Shown: positions 1 to 7,137 of the stretch, one piece after another | Layout: each line of letters opens with the position of its first letter | Position numbering within the stretch: position 1 is the first letter of the stretch | Assembly: GCF_000372425.1 (NCBI RefSeq) | Contig: NZ_AQVD01000001.1 | Coordinates: forward strand, 1-64,000 | DNA length: 64,000 nucleotides | Direction of reading: 5' to 3' | Source: Streptococcus ferus DSM 20646 | GTDB lineage: Bacteria > Bacillota > Bacilli > Lactobacillales > Streptococcaceae | Program-made: the position numbers and the translations under genes | The notes under the pieces: generated by a model | Told to the model about the DNA's origin: nothing | Seen by the model: the letters and a program-made list of their open reading frames with translations, nothing else | The model's database searches: none

Positions 1-14
1 CCCAGTACGGGTCA
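1..14 (+). tRNA. tRNA-Lys, 3' end only (partial at window edge)
   Basis: The first 14 bases look like the last T-stem bases plus the acceptor strand (acgggtc) and discriminator A of a streptococcal tRNA-Lys. They lie 9 nt before tRNA-Leu, as expected in a streptococcal tRNA array. The body and anticodon lie outside the window, so the identity rests on the acceptor sequence and the neighbours. Confidence 0.5.
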
Positions 15-23
15 TAAGTATTA

Positions 24-106
24 GCGGGTGTGGCGGAATTGGCAGACGCACCAGATTTAGGATCTGGCGCTTAGGAAGCGTGGGGGTTCAAGTCCCTTCA
101 CCCGCA
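24..106 (+). tRNA. tRNA-Leu (anticodon TAG)
   Basis: An 83-nt class II tRNA. Acceptor strands gcgggtg and cacccgc pair perfectly. The anticodon loop carries TAG within the ccaga..tctgg stem, there is an extended variable arm, and the T-loop is ttcaagt. CCA is not encoded. It is part of the plus-strand tRNA array. Confidence 0.95.
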
Positions 107-118
107 TAAGAAAGATTA

Positions 119-191
119 GCCGGCTTAGCTCAGTTGGTAGAGCATCTGATTTGTAATCAGAGGGTCGCGTGTTCAAGTCATGTAGCCGGCA
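119..191 (+). tRNA. tRNA-Thr (anticodon TGT)
   Basis: A 73-nt cloverleaf. Acceptor gccggct pairs with agccggc, the anticodon stem is ctgat/atcag with loop ttTGTaa, and the T-arm contains G-U pairs but is complete. It lies 12 nt after tRNA-Leu and two bases before the damaged tRNA-Gly. Confidence 0.95.
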
Positions 192-193
192 TT

Positions 194-264
194 GCGAACG
201 TAGTTCAGTGGTAGAACATCACCTTGCCAAGGTGGGGGTCGCGGGTTCGAACGTAGTCGTAACC
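194..264 (+). pseudogene. tRNA-Gly (GCC) with a broken 3' half
   Basis: Positions 194-251 match a normal tRNA-Gly(GCC): acceptor gcgaacg, D-arm, anticodon loop with GCC, and T-stem gcggg followed by ttcgaa. From 252 on, the expected T-stem return strand and acceptor return strand are replaced. By my pairing the T-stem loses two of five pairs and keeps two only as G-U. The acceptor stem has three adjacent mismatches (195-263, 196-262, 197-261). The 10-mer cgaacgtagt occurs at 195-204 and again at 248-257, which suggests a short-homology rearrangement. Probably non-functional; a sequencing or assembly error is the alternative. Confidence 0.65.
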
Positions 265-280
265 ATCATCTTTATTTTAT

Positions 281-352
281 GGTCCGTTGGTCAAGGGGTT
301 AAGACACCGCCTTTTCACGGCGGTAACACGGGTTCGAATCCCGTACGGACTA
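281..352 (+). tRNA. tRNA-Glu (anticodon TTC)
   Basis: A 72-nt cloverleaf. Acceptor ggtccgt pairs with acggact (first pair G-U), anticodon stem ccgcc/ggcgg with loop ttTTCac, T-arm cgggttcgaatcccg. It is the last tRNA of the array and is followed by a terminator. Confidence 0.95.
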
Positions 353-363
353 TAGATGTTTAG

Positions 364-386
364 AGAGCGGAGAGCTCTTTTTTTTA
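364..386 (+). terminator. terminator of the tRNA array
   Basis: Stem agagc/gctct with a 5-nt loop, followed by eight or more T. It lies 12 nt after tRNA-Glu. Confidence 0.7.
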
Positions 387-387
387 T

Positions 388-423
388 GCAAAAAAAAGAC
401 CAAATGGCATCTTTTGGTCTTAG
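388..423 (-). terminator. terminator of the DUF960 gene
   Basis: On the minus strand, aagaccaaa and tttggtctt form a stem followed by a run of T, starting at the DUF960 stop codon. The tRNA terminator faces it, so the two convergent transcripts end here. Confidence 0.8.
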
Positions 424-734
424 TTATCTAGCTCGTGGGGAAGGATGATGGTTTCCATTCCGTCATTGTCAACGATATAGATGATTTCTGGAAAGAAAGG
501 ATCGAAAGGATAAATATAGTCCATAATAAGCGTTGTTTGACTATACTTATCAATGTATTTGAAACTGGTTTTTCCCTGGCTGTTGACGAGTTGGAAAGCC
601 AGACGATTATCTAGTTTAAAAACTCCTTTTAGGTTCCTATCTAGGATATCCCAAAAGCAATCAATAATTTCTGGTGTCAGACTGGTAACAATGCCAAAGC
701 TGGCATAGCGTCCCTTTGTATTTGTAAATGCCAT
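420..734 (-). CDS. DUF960 family protein
   Basis: A 104-aa protein starting MAFTNTKGRYASFG, with the family-typical YPFDPFFPEIIY segment near the C-terminus. DUF960 proteins are conserved in streptococci and related cocci; their function is unknown to me. The start was placed at 734 because an aaaggag ribosome binding site precedes it; a longer frame reaching back to 770 would put that site inside the gene. It sits downstream of the Ntdp-like gene on the same strand, separated by a hairpin at 766-785. Confidence 0.8.
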   Translation of the reverse strand: MAFTNTKGRYASFGIVTSLTPEIIDCFWDILDRNLKGVFKLDNRLAFQLVNSQGKTSFKYIDKYSQTTLIMDYIYPFDPFFPEIIYIVDNDGMETIILPHELDN

Positions 735-765
735 TCGTTCTCCTTTCGCAATTTTTATAAAGTAA

Positions 766-785
766 AGCACTCCTTTCGGAGTGCT
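766..785 (-). terminator. hairpin between Ntdp and DUF960 genes
   Basis: Perfect stem agcactcc/ggagtgct with a 4-nt loop. On the minus strand it is followed by ttactttat, a weak U-tract, so it may be a leaky terminator after the Ntdp-like gene. Confidence 0.55.
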
Positions 786-794
786 GCGACAACT

Positions 795-1328
795 TTAACG
801 ATTCTTCAGTTCAAGATAACGTTTGTACCAAATATTGACATAGGATTGTGAAAAAGGTCCTTTACCCTCGTTAATCCAGTCAACTAAAATTTTGACATTT
901 TCTTTAAGAATAAAGTCAATATCTGAAGAGTAGCCCATCGCTTGCTTGTGGGATTCGTATTCATCGACGTCTAGTAGTTTTTTTTCACCATTGGTGAAGA
1001 CTTTTACATCTAGATCATAGTCAATATACTTGAGTGCTTCTTGGTCCAAAATATAGGGACTGGCAAGGTTGCAGTAGTATGAAACGCCGTTATCTCGAAT
1101 CATTGCAATAATGTTGAACCAGAATTTTTTATGGAAATAAACAATTGCCGGTTCGCGAGTGACCCATCTTCTACCGTCGCTTTCAGTCACGAGGGTATGG
1201 TCATTGACCCCAATAACAGCATTCTCTGTTGTTTTTAGTACCATTGTGTCGCGCCAAGTTCGGTGCAGACTGCCATCATGCTTATAACTTTGAATTGTAA
1301 TAAAGTCGCCTTCCTTGGGTAATTTCAT
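795..1328 (-). CDS. DUF402 nucleoside tri/diphosphate phosphatase-like protein (Ntdp family)
   Basis: A 177-aa protein with the DUF402/Ntdp fold seen in B. subtilis YgaC and the staphylococcal Ntdp enzyme. It begins [20 protein letters not shown], continues with the HRTWRD segment, and carries the acidic metal-binding stretch YYCNLASPY followed by DYDLDV. Family members hydrolyse nucleoside tri- and diphosphates with divalent metal in the cytoplasm; this is inferred from the family. It lies between recX and DUF960 on the same strand, a neighbourhood I recall from other streptococci. No strong SD is visible before the ATG. Confidence 0.8.
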   Translation of the reverse strand: MKLPKEGDFITIQSYKHDGSLHRTWRDTMVLKTTENAVIGVNDHTLVTESDGRRWVTREPAIVYFHKKFWFNIIAMIRDNGVSYYCNLASPYILDQEALKYIDYDLDVKVFTNGEKKLLDVDEYESHKQAMGYSSDIDFILKENVKILVDWINEGKGPFSQSYVNIWYKRYLELKNR

Positions 1329-1411
1329 GGCGTACCAACTTTCTACAATTAAGTTCGTCCTTTACAGTTTAACATAAATTTTCTGAAAAATCATTTTTTT
1401 CTATTGAAAGT

Positions 1412-2188
1412 TTACAAATTGTTATCAACTGCTTTTTTGATGGCATCGTAATCGTATCCTTTTCTGAGCAGGGTCTGTGTCAGACGCTGTCGGAGGTCGT
1501 AGCCGTCGTATTTTCTGCTGAGCTTTCGATGTTGTTTTTCAAATTCTTTATCCAACAGCTGATTTTGGACGTCTTCTTCCTCTTCTAAGACGAGACTGTC
1601 AAAGGCCATTTTGGCTTCCTGGAAAGAAAACCCTTTGTTGCAGAGAGTTTGAATAATTTTGTCTTTAAGTGCTCTGTTGGGGAGTTTATTCTGATATTTT
1701 CTGAGGAGTTTTTGAGCTATTTTTTGGCAAAGCGGATAAAAGTCGGCTTGCTCAATAATAGCCTCATAGAGATCCTGTTTGATGCCCTTTTGGTGTAGTT
1801 TTTGTTTAAGGAGGTAGGCTCCTTTGTCACCTGTACTGAAGTTTTGATCGAGTAGATTTTGGGTGTACTTCGCGTCATCTAGCCATTTATCTTCCTTCAG
1901 AGAGCTGATAACCTTGGAGCAGGTTTTGGGGTCAATGTCGTGTTCCAGAAGATAGTCCCTAACTTCTTTTTCTGTGCGTTGCTTGAAAGAGAGGTGGTAG
2001 AGGGCTAAATCTTTCCCGTAAGAGAACTGAGCAAAGTCTTTTATTTTTTCGAGTTCTTGCGGAGAAATGGTCTGATCTTTGGACAGCATAAAACGGACAA
2101 TGGTATCTTCGGTGACATAGAGTTTATCCGTCTGATTAATTTCAACAAGATAGAGACGCTTTTTCTTTTCGATTTTGGTAATTTTCAT
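1412..2188 (-). CDS. recX: regulatory protein RecX
   Basis: A 258-aa protein made of the long N-terminal region and repeated three-helix modules typical of Firmicute RecX, for example RTEKEVRDYLLEHDID, LDDAKY and the C-terminal LRQRLTQTLLRKGYDYDAI. RecX binds RecA filaments and modulates strand exchange. It is divergent from rlmD. The promoter is a TGn-extended -10 (TGcTATAAT) whose TATAAT occupies 2195-2200, only 6 nt from the ATG at 2188, and no SD is present, so the mRNA is probably leaderless. Confidence 0.93.
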   Translation of the reverse strand: MKITKIEKKKRLYLVEINQTDKLYVTEDTIVRFMLSKDQTISPQELEKIKDFAQFSYGKDLALYHLSFKQRTEKEVRDYLLEHDIDPKTCSKVISSLKEDKWLDDAKYTQNLLDQNFSTGDKGAYLLKQKLHQKGIKQDLYEAIIEQADFYPLCQKIAQKLLRKYQNKLPNRALKDKIIQTLCNKGFSFQEAKMAFDSLVLEEEEDVQNQLLDKEFEKQHRKLSRKYDGYDLRQRLTQTLLRKGYDYDAIKKAVDNNL

Positions 2189-2194
2189 GTTTTT

Positions 2195-2203
2195 ATTATA
2201 GCA
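2195..2203 (-). promoter_or_regulatory. extended -10 of recX (leaderless start)
   Basis: TGcTATAAT on the minus strand, followed by aaaaac and then ATG. The usual 6-7 nt from the -10 box to the first transcribed base would place the start of RNA on the ATG. No convincing -35 is visible, which fits an extended -10 promoter. Confidence 0.6.
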
Positions 2204-2302
2204 GAAATTCTTTTTTAAAATCGGTCTTGAGACGGATGTTTTTTTCTGGGGCTTCCCTTATAATTTAACCATACCCAAAATCTTTTTCATAATCTCCTTT
2301 AA

Positions 2303-2330
2303 AGCACCAGTTTAGCTGGTGCTTTTTTTC
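2303..2330 (+). terminator. orphan terminator between recX and rlmD
   Basis: Stem agcaccag/ctggtgct with a 5-nt loop and seven T. It lies in the gap between two divergent genes, where no known plus-strand gene ends. A TATAAT at 2259-2264 could start a short transcript ending here. Confidence 0.75.
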
Positions 2331-2364
2331 GTGAGAAGGGGGTGATTTATTTGGCTTATATTAT

Positions 2365-2372
2365 GATAAAAT
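2365..2372 (+). promoter_or_regulatory. extended -10 of rlmD (leaderless start)
   Basis: TGaTAAAAT ending at 2372, six bases before the ATG at 2379. There is no ribosome binding site between it and the start codon. Confidence 0.55.
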
Positions 2373-2378
2373 AGTAGT

Positions 2379-3731
2379 ATGAATTTACGGCTAAAACAGA
2401 AAATTCCTCTCCGAATAAAACGGATGGGCATTAATGGCGAAGGAATCGGCTTTTATAAGAGAACCTTGGTTTTTGTGCCTGGTGCTTTAAAGGGTGAGGA
2501 CATCTTTTGTCAGATTACAAATATTAAGCAGAATTTTGCAGAAGCTCGGCTTTTGACCATAAAGAAAAAATCAAAAGACCGTGTACAGCCTGCCTGTAGC
2601 ATCTATAATGACTGTGGAGGCTGTCAGATTATGCATTTGGCCTATGAGCAGCAGTTGGTCTTTAAACGGGATTTACTGAGGCAGGCGCTGAAAAAGTTTA
2701 AGCCTGAGGGTTATGAAACATATGACCTCAGGCCTACGAAAGGCATGGCAGATCCTTGGCATTATCGCGCCAAATTGCAATTTCAAACCAGACACTTTGC
2801 TGGCTCCGTCAAGGCTGGGCTTTTTCGTGAAGGAAGCCATTATTTGGTGCCTATCAAAGACTGTCTGGTGCAGGATAGATTGACCCAAGACATTATCAAC
2901 CGTATCTGTCAGCTTCTGGAAAAGGAAAAGATCCCCATTTACAATGAACGTCATAGAGAAGGGATTCGTACTGTCATGGTCCGACGGGGACAGGCCAGTG
3001 ATCAGGTTCAGATTATTTTTGTCACCAGTAAGGCTCTTTATTTGACTTCTTTAATCAAGGCCTTGGTGGCTGATTTTAGTCAAATCAAGACAGTCGCGCT
3101 TAATTATCAACAGTCTAAATCCAGCGAGATCTACGGTTCAGAAACAGAGATTCTCTGGGGACAGGAGACGATTAAAGAAGAGGTATTGGACTATACATTT
3201 GAATTGTCACCGCGTGCCTTCTATCAGCTTAATCCGAAGCAGACCAATCTTTTATATCAAGAAGCCATCCAAGCACTGGAGATTGCACCAGATGACACTC
3301 TCATTGATGCTTATTGCGGTGTTGGAACGATTGGTCTGGCGTTTGCAGACAAGGTAAAGAGTGTGCGAGGGATGGATATTATCCCTGAAGCTATTGCGGA
3401 TGCCCGTCAAAATGCTGCAGCTTTGGGATTTGCTAACACCTACTATGAAGCTGGAAAGGCAGAGGAGATCATTCCTAGGTGGTATCAGGATGGGTACCGT
3501 GCCAATGCTCTGGTAGTCGACCCGCCTAGAACCGGCCTAGATGACCAATTACTGGCTACTATTTTAGCGTACGGTCCTGAAAAAATGGTCTATGTCTCCT
3601 GTAATGTCTCCACCTTAGCCCGTGATTTGGTGAAACTGGTTCAGTTATATGATGTTGCTTATATTCAGTCGGTGGATATGTTTCCTCACACAGCACGGAC
3701 TGAAGCGGTAGTGAAACTAGTAAAAAAGTAA
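2379..3731 (+). CDS. rlmD: 23S rRNA (uracil-5-)-methyltransferase RlmD/RumA family
   Basis: A 450-aa SAM-dependent RNA methyltransferase. An N-terminal TRAM domain (about 1-60) is followed by the iron-sulfur type cysteine cluster [10 protein letters not shown], the SAM-binding segment [14 protein letters not shown], and the C-terminal catalytic region [10 protein letters not shown] plus [13 protein letters not shown] with the nucleophilic cysteine. It methylates uridine in 23S rRNA; Gram-positive relatives may modify more than one position, so the exact site is uncertain. The start at 2379 gives the conserved N-terminus but has no SD; the promoter -10 lies 6 nt upstream. nrdI follows after 12 nt. 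Confidence 0.92.
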   Translation: MNLRLKQKIPLRIKRMGINGEGIGFYKRTLVFVPGALKGEDIFCQITNIKQNFAEARLLTIKKKSKDRVQPACSIYNDCGGCQIMHLAYEQQLVFKRDLLRQALKKFKPEGYETYDLRPTKGMADPWHYRAKLQFQTRHFAGSVKAGLFREGSHYLVPIKDCLVQDRLTQDIINRICQLLEKEKIPIYNERHREGIRTVMVRRGQASDQVQIIFVTSKALYLTSLIKALVADFSQIKTVALNYQQSKSSEIYGSETEILWGQETIKEEVLDYTFELSPRAFYQLNPKQTNLLYQEAIQALEIAPDDTLIDAYCGVGTIGLAFADKVKSVRGMDIIPEAIADARQNAAALGFANTYYEAGKAEEIIPRWYQDGYRANALVVDPPRTGLDDQLLATILAYGPEKMVYVSCNVSTLARDLVKLVQLYDVAYIQSVDMFPHTARTEAVVKLVKK

Positions 3732-3743
3732 GGAATCATAAAA

Positions 3744-4202
3744 ATGAGTAAAACCATTCATCTTGTTTATATTAGCTTAAGCGGCAATACCAAAAGTTTT
3801 GTCAGCCGGTTAAAAACCTATCTGGAATTAAAATCAGATTATCCTATCGAAACAATTGATGTCAAAGAGCTGGTCAAGGATGGTCAGACCTTTATGGCCA
3901 TGTCGGATTATTTTGTTGCTTTTCTGCCAACCTACCTTGAAGGCGGAAATGGTCTTGATACTGGCGATGTTGAGATTCTGACGACACCCTTGAGGGAGTT
4001 TATAGCCTATGCGGATAATTACCGCTATTGTTATGGGATTGTCGGGTCGGGGAACAAGAATTTTAACCATCAATACTGCCTGACCGCCAAGCAGTATGCC
4101 CAGCAATTTGGTTTTCCTGTGCTCGATAACTTTGAATTGCGGGGCTTGGCAGATGATGTTGAGCGGATAGGTGAAAAGGTTTTAGCCCTTTACAGGTCTT
4201 AA
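3744..4202 (+). CDS. nrdI: flavodoxin-like protein NrdI, class Ib ribonucleotide reductase activator
   Basis: A 152-aa flavodoxin fold. The FMN phosphate loop is SLSGNTKSF near the N-terminus, and the [12 protein letters not shown] segment is typical of NrdI. NrdI supplies oxidant to build the Mn(III)2-tyrosyl cofactor of NrdF. No nrdEF genes are nearby, so it acts in trans. It follows rlmD by 12 nt and is probably co-transcribed. The terminator just after the stop is one copy of the 35-bp repeat. Confidence 0.9.
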   Translation: MSKTIHLVYISLSGNTKSFVSRLKTYLELKSDYPIETIDVKELVKDGQTFMAMSDYFVAFLPTYLEGGNGLDTGDVEILTTPLREFIAYADNYRYCYGIVGSGNKNFNHQYCLTAKQYAQQFGFPVLDNFELRGLADDVERIGEKVLALYRS

Positions 4203-4236
4203 AGAATAGAAAAAATCCCTTGTTAACAAGGGATTT
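4202..4236 (+). repeat. 35-bp direct repeat, copy 1 (contains nrdI terminator)
   Basis: This sequence begins on the last base of the nrdI stop codon and contains the hairpin atcccttgttaacaagggat followed by T. An identical 35-bp copy lies at 6888-6922. The two copies bracket the adhesin-like gene and its flanks (spacing 2686 bp). Confidence 0.9.
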
Positions 4237-4238
4237 TT
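4206..4238 (+). terminator. nrdI terminator within the repeat
   Basis: Palindromic stem aatccctt/aagggatt over a gttaac centre, preceded by A and followed by TTTTT, so it can work in both directions. Confidence 0.8.
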
Positions 4239-4499
4239 ATGAATGTAAAAGAAATGGAGGTGGGCTGCCCAGACCAAAGCGGATAGGGTGGTAAATTAGG
4301 TCTAGAGACTATATGATGAGACCGGCTGGTGACATTAAGATTAGAAATGAAGGGAATCTTCTTGAGCTTACTCCAGATAATATCAATACCTTATTTTTTC
4401 TGAAACTGTAAGACAAACTATCGCTAGGAGAGTTTTTTTGCTGAGAAATTAATGTTTTTAATCATTATAACAAATAAATGATATAAATAACAAGTATGT
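4237..4499. other. accessory spacer with a possible gene remnant
   Basis: No full gene is present. A 32-codon frame at 4313-4411 (MMRPAGDIKIRNEGN...) runs straight into a hairpin with a T-run at about 4412-4439, as the tail of a broken gene would. I do not recognise it. The rest is AT-rich and leads to the adhesin promoter. Confidence 0.35.
4412..4439 (+). terminator. terminator after the 32-codon remnant
   Basis: Stem aaactatc/gagagttt (one mismatch) around gctag, then seven T. It follows the stop of the 4313-4411 frame and isolates the adhesin promoter downstream. Confidence 0.55.
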
Positions 4500-4505
4500 T
4501 ATAAT
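4497..4505 (+). promoter_or_regulatory. extended -10 promoter of the adhesin-like gene
   Basis: TGtTATAAT in a very AT-rich stretch. The -35 is poor. An aggagg SD follows at about 4521. Confidence 0.55.
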
Positions 4506-4534
4506 ACTTATAGATAAAACAGGAGGTATAGATA

Positions 4535-4543
4535 ATGAATTAG
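4535..4543 (+). CDS. two-codon upstream ORF (Met-Asn-stop) in front of the adhesin gene
   Basis: The best ribosome binding site here (aggagg, 4521-4526) is spaced for ATG AAT TAG at 4535, not for the adhesin. This mini-ORF is in frame with the adhesin but closed by TAG and then TGA. Its stop overlaps the second, weaker SD (aaaggtg) that serves the ATG at 4556. It may couple or restrain translation, or be a former start codon lost to a nonsense change. Confidence 0.4.
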   Translation: MN

Positions 4544-4555
4544 AAAAGGTGAATT

Positions 4556-6709
4556 ATGATTGTTAATAGTAAACAGTTGTCAAGGAAGCTCTTTCTTTCT
4601 TTGATGGCAATATGTTCTATTTTCTTTGTATCAGTTGTTTCAGCAGGTAATGTTGGAGCGACTGAATTACAAAACGTCATTACAGACGTAAAACTATTAG
4701 ATGGCAATGATACTGCTGTAACTGTTGATAGCAACAATGTTTATCAGCTTCGTACAGGGCAAACTTACCGTCTTCGTTTTGAATTTGACTTATCAGCCTA
4801 CGATGGCAAACTTCAAAATGATGATACGTTTTCGTTTCAACTGCCTGCCCCTCTAGATGTTAGCAGCGCGACATCACAGTTATATGATCGAACAACAGGT
4901 ACCAATGTTGGTGAGGTCGTTACGACTTCTAATGGCTCTGGTGCCGGAGCAACAGTAACTGTAACAGTAAAAAATCTGGAAACCTACCTTGCAGCTACTG
5001 GTGGCAATGTAGTTAAAAATGTTTTAGGTGACTTCGCTGCTAATTTTAAAATTGATCAAGATCTGACCAACCATACGGTGAGTTTTGATTCTTCTGTTAT
5101 GAAGAATGCGGTCACTCAGGTTTATACGACAACAAGTCGTACTGCTACCGTTACCGGTTATGAAAACTTTGCTCAAAACGGCGGACAAGCCCAATATGGT
5201 AGCTGGTTTTCACAAACACTTAAGAACAATAACTTAACCAATGCTGGATTCTTCTATTCACAGTGGCGTGCACGTATCAACACAGGTGCACAAAATCTTG
5301 GTGCGAATGTTCTTGTTCATGATGAGGTATCAGCTGGGAATATTCACTATATCCCTGAAAGCTTTGAAATCTATTCAACTGCTATGCTGACACAAAGAAC
5401 TTCAGGTGTTGCTGTCTTGACTGACGCTGTTAAATTGACCGAAGGAACAGATTATAGCATTAAATGGAATGCTAATTTTACAAGTTTCGATCTGACCCTT
5501 GTTGATGGTAGTAAACAGTATTGGATCGTCTATAAAACAACGACACCAAATGATGGCAGTTTGGTTGCTAACACGCTTTCTGTAAGTAAAGCAGATGGCA
5601 CAGCATTGACACAGCGTAACGATAATACGCGGACTTATGCTAAGCAGGAGTCAACATCACTTTACTCAGGTACAATGGTTGGTAATTCAGACTTGAAAAA
5701 AGTCCTCACCAAAGTTAAAGTCTTGAACGGTAACGATACTGAACAAAATGTAGACGCTAATGGAATCTATCAGCTTCGGACTCATGAAACTTATAAACTG
5801 AGATTTGAGTTTGATCTATCTAATTACGATGGCAAGCTGAATAATGGGGATAAATTCTCATTTAACATTCCTCAGCCACTAGATATTACTAATGAAACGG
5901 TTCAGTTGCATGATTCAGATACTGATGTCGTTATTGGTGAAGCAGCCATCGTTAAAAATGGTGAAGGTCTTGGTGCTACGGTAACAGTTACACTTAAGAA
6001 CCTTGAGGAATACTTGTCTGCAACAGGCGGGCAAAGTGTCGTTGGGGTTGCCGGTGATTTTGCAGCTTACTTCAAGATTGATAAAGATATCACTGATTAC
6101 AGTGTTTCTTATAATTCGGATGTAATGAAAGAAGCTGTAACACATCGCTATACGACAACAAGTTATAATGGAAAAGCAGCTACTGACTACGAAAACTTCG
6201 CTCAAAATGGCGGTCAGGCACAAAGAGGAAAATGGTCTTCTGATGCTCTTGGAACATCAGGTAAATTCTACTCCTTGTGGCGTGTTCGTGTCAATACAGG
6301 CAAACAGGACTTTGGAACTAACTTTGTGGTACATGATGAAGTTACAAAAGGTGCTATCCAATACATTCCTGAAAGTTTAGAGGTTTATTCAACTGCTAAA
6401 CTGACTGATAGAACATCTGGTACCGGTTTACTTAAAGATGCCGTTCTTCTTAAAGCTGGAAAAGATTACACTGTCAAGTGGAATGCTACTTATACTGCTT
6501 TTGATATCGTATTCCCAGATGGTAAGAAGCAGTACTGGATTACCTACAAAACAACGACACCAAATGATGGCAGCTTGATTGCTAATAGCCTTTCTGTGAC
6601 TAAAGCAGATGGTACTGCTTTAACACAACGCAGCAACAACAAGCGCACTGTTTCAACTCAAGAATCTACTTCACTTTACTCTGGGAAGCTAGATGGACAG
6701 TACAATTAA
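4556..6709 (+). CDS. secreted two-repeat adhesin-like protein without wall anchor
   Basis: A 717-aa protein. Residues 1-35 form a signal peptide (basic start, hydrophobic stretch LFLSLMAICSIFFVSVVSA). The rest is two tandem units, about 38-379 and 380-717, aligned by a 342-residue offset: both have YQLRTxxTYxLRFEFDLSxYD, ATVTVTxKNLExYLxATGG, YENFAQNGGQAQ, and end QESTSLYSG. The look is that of paired Ig-like adhesion domains of MSCRAMM type; I infer this from pattern only. No LPXTG, LysM, choline-binding or transmembrane tail is visible, so it should be released or bound non-covalently. From memory it resembles secreted S. mutans proteins of the SMU_63c kind, unverified. The gene is flanked by 35-bp direct repeats and has its own promoter and terminator. 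Confidence 0.75.
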   Translation: MIVNSKQLSRKLFLSLMAICSIFFVSVVSAGNVGATELQNVITDVKLLDGNDTAVTVDSNNVYQLRTGQTYRLRFEFDLSAYDGKLQNDDTFSFQLPAPLDVSSATSQLYDRTTGTNVGEVVTTSNGSGAGATVTVTVKNLETYLAATGGNVVKNVLGDFAANFKIDQDLTNHTVSFDSSVMKNAVTQVYTTTSRTATVTGYENFAQNGGQAQYGSWFSQTLKNNNLTNAGFFYSQWRARINTGAQNLGANVLVHDEVSAGNIHYIPESFEIYSTAMLTQRTSGVAVLTDAVKLTEGTDYSIKWNANFTSFDLTLVDGSKQYWIVYKTTTPNDGSLVANTLSVSKADGTALTQRNDNTRTYAKQESTSLYSGTMVGNSDLKKVLTKVKVLNGNDTEQNVDANGIYQLRTHETYKLRFEFDLSNYDGKLNNGDKFSFNIPQPLDITNETVQLHDSDTDVVIGEAAIVKNGEGLGATVTVTLKNLEEYLSATGGQSVVGVAGDFAAYFKIDKDITDYSVSYNSDVMKEAVTHRYTTTSYNGKAATDYENFAQNGGQAQRGKWSSDALGTSGKFYSLWRVRVNTGKQDFGTNFVVHDEVTKGAIQYIPESLEVYSTAKLTDRTSGTGLLKDAVLLKAGKDYTVKWNATYTAFDIVFPDGKKQYWITYKTTTPNDGSLIANSLSVTKADGTALTQRSNNKRTVSTQESTSLYSGKLDGQYN

Positions 6710-6757
6710 GGCGTGTCTTAAAATACTCTTCTAACATACACTCTTGTTTTATCTACG

Positions 6758-6790
6758 TCTCTTTCTGCTTTTTGTAGAAAGAGATTTTTT
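6758..6790 (+). terminator. terminator of the adhesin-like gene
   Basis: Stem tctctttct/agaaagaga, then TTTTTT. Confidence 0.85.
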
Positions 6791-6862
6791 ATCAGAAAGT
6801 GGATTAGCAGGCATTAATCAAAACTTGACACATCACAAGAAGTTATTTGTAGGAAAAATCAA

Positions 6863-6886
6863 AAAACCTTGATTTGACAAGGTTTT
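6863..6886. terminator. palindromic hairpin before repeat copy 2
   Basis: aaaacctt and aaggtttt pair around an 8-nt loop. It has A and T flanks on both sides, so it could terminate in either direction. Confidence 0.45.
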
Positions 6887-6887
6887 C

Positions 6888-6922
6888 AAGAATAGAAAAA
6901 ATCCCTTGTTAACAAGGGATTT
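6888..6922 (+). repeat. 35-bp direct repeat, copy 2
   Basis: Identical to 4202-4236. On the minus strand its palindrome plus T-run lies 9 nt after the 3' end of tRNA-Thr and serves as that gene's terminator. Confidence 0.9.
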
Positions 6923-6931
6923 GTTGCTTTC

Positions 6932-7002
6932 TGCCACCACCGAGAATTGAACTCGGAACTGAGCATTACCATTGCTCTATTATACCATTTAACTATAGCG
7001 GC
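6932..7002 (-). tRNA. tRNA-Thr (anticodon GGT)
   Basis: A 71-nt cloverleaf on the minus strand. Acceptor gccgcta pairs with tggtggc using G-U pairs, the anticodon stem is gagca/tgctc with loop atGGTaa, and the T-arm is ccgagttcaattctcgg. It stands alone, ending at repeat copy 2, and has a TATGATAAT-like -10 just upstream. Confidence 0.92.
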
Positions 7003-7073
7003 GACTTTATTATCATACTATAAAATGAGCAATTAGGCAAGACATTTGTGAGAGATTTTATCTGAAAAAGTAT

Positions 7074-7102
7074 TTGAGTGCCTGGCTTTTTCGTGGTATA
7101 AT
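7074..7102 (+). promoter_or_regulatory. promoter of the DUF1912 gene
   Basis: TTGAGT (7074-7079), 17-bp spacer, TATAAT (7097-7102). Confidence 0.8.
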
Positions 7103-7137
7103 GGCAGAGCGAGAACTTTATGACGCAAGGAGAAACC

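Noticed and set aside
169..363. 64-codon plus-strand open frame
   Set aside because: It lies across tRNA-Thr, the damaged tRNA-Gly and tRNA-Glu; tRNA sequence explains it.
4556..6709. LPXTG-anchored wall protein
   Set aside because: The C-terminus ends SLYSGKLDGQYN with no LPXTG, hydrophobic helix or basic tail. Premature truncation was considered, but a terminator follows and the second unit is complete.
4202..6922. Integrative mobile element
   Set aside because: The repeats look like att sites, but no integrase, excisionase or transposase gene is present, so only the repeat bracketing is claimed.
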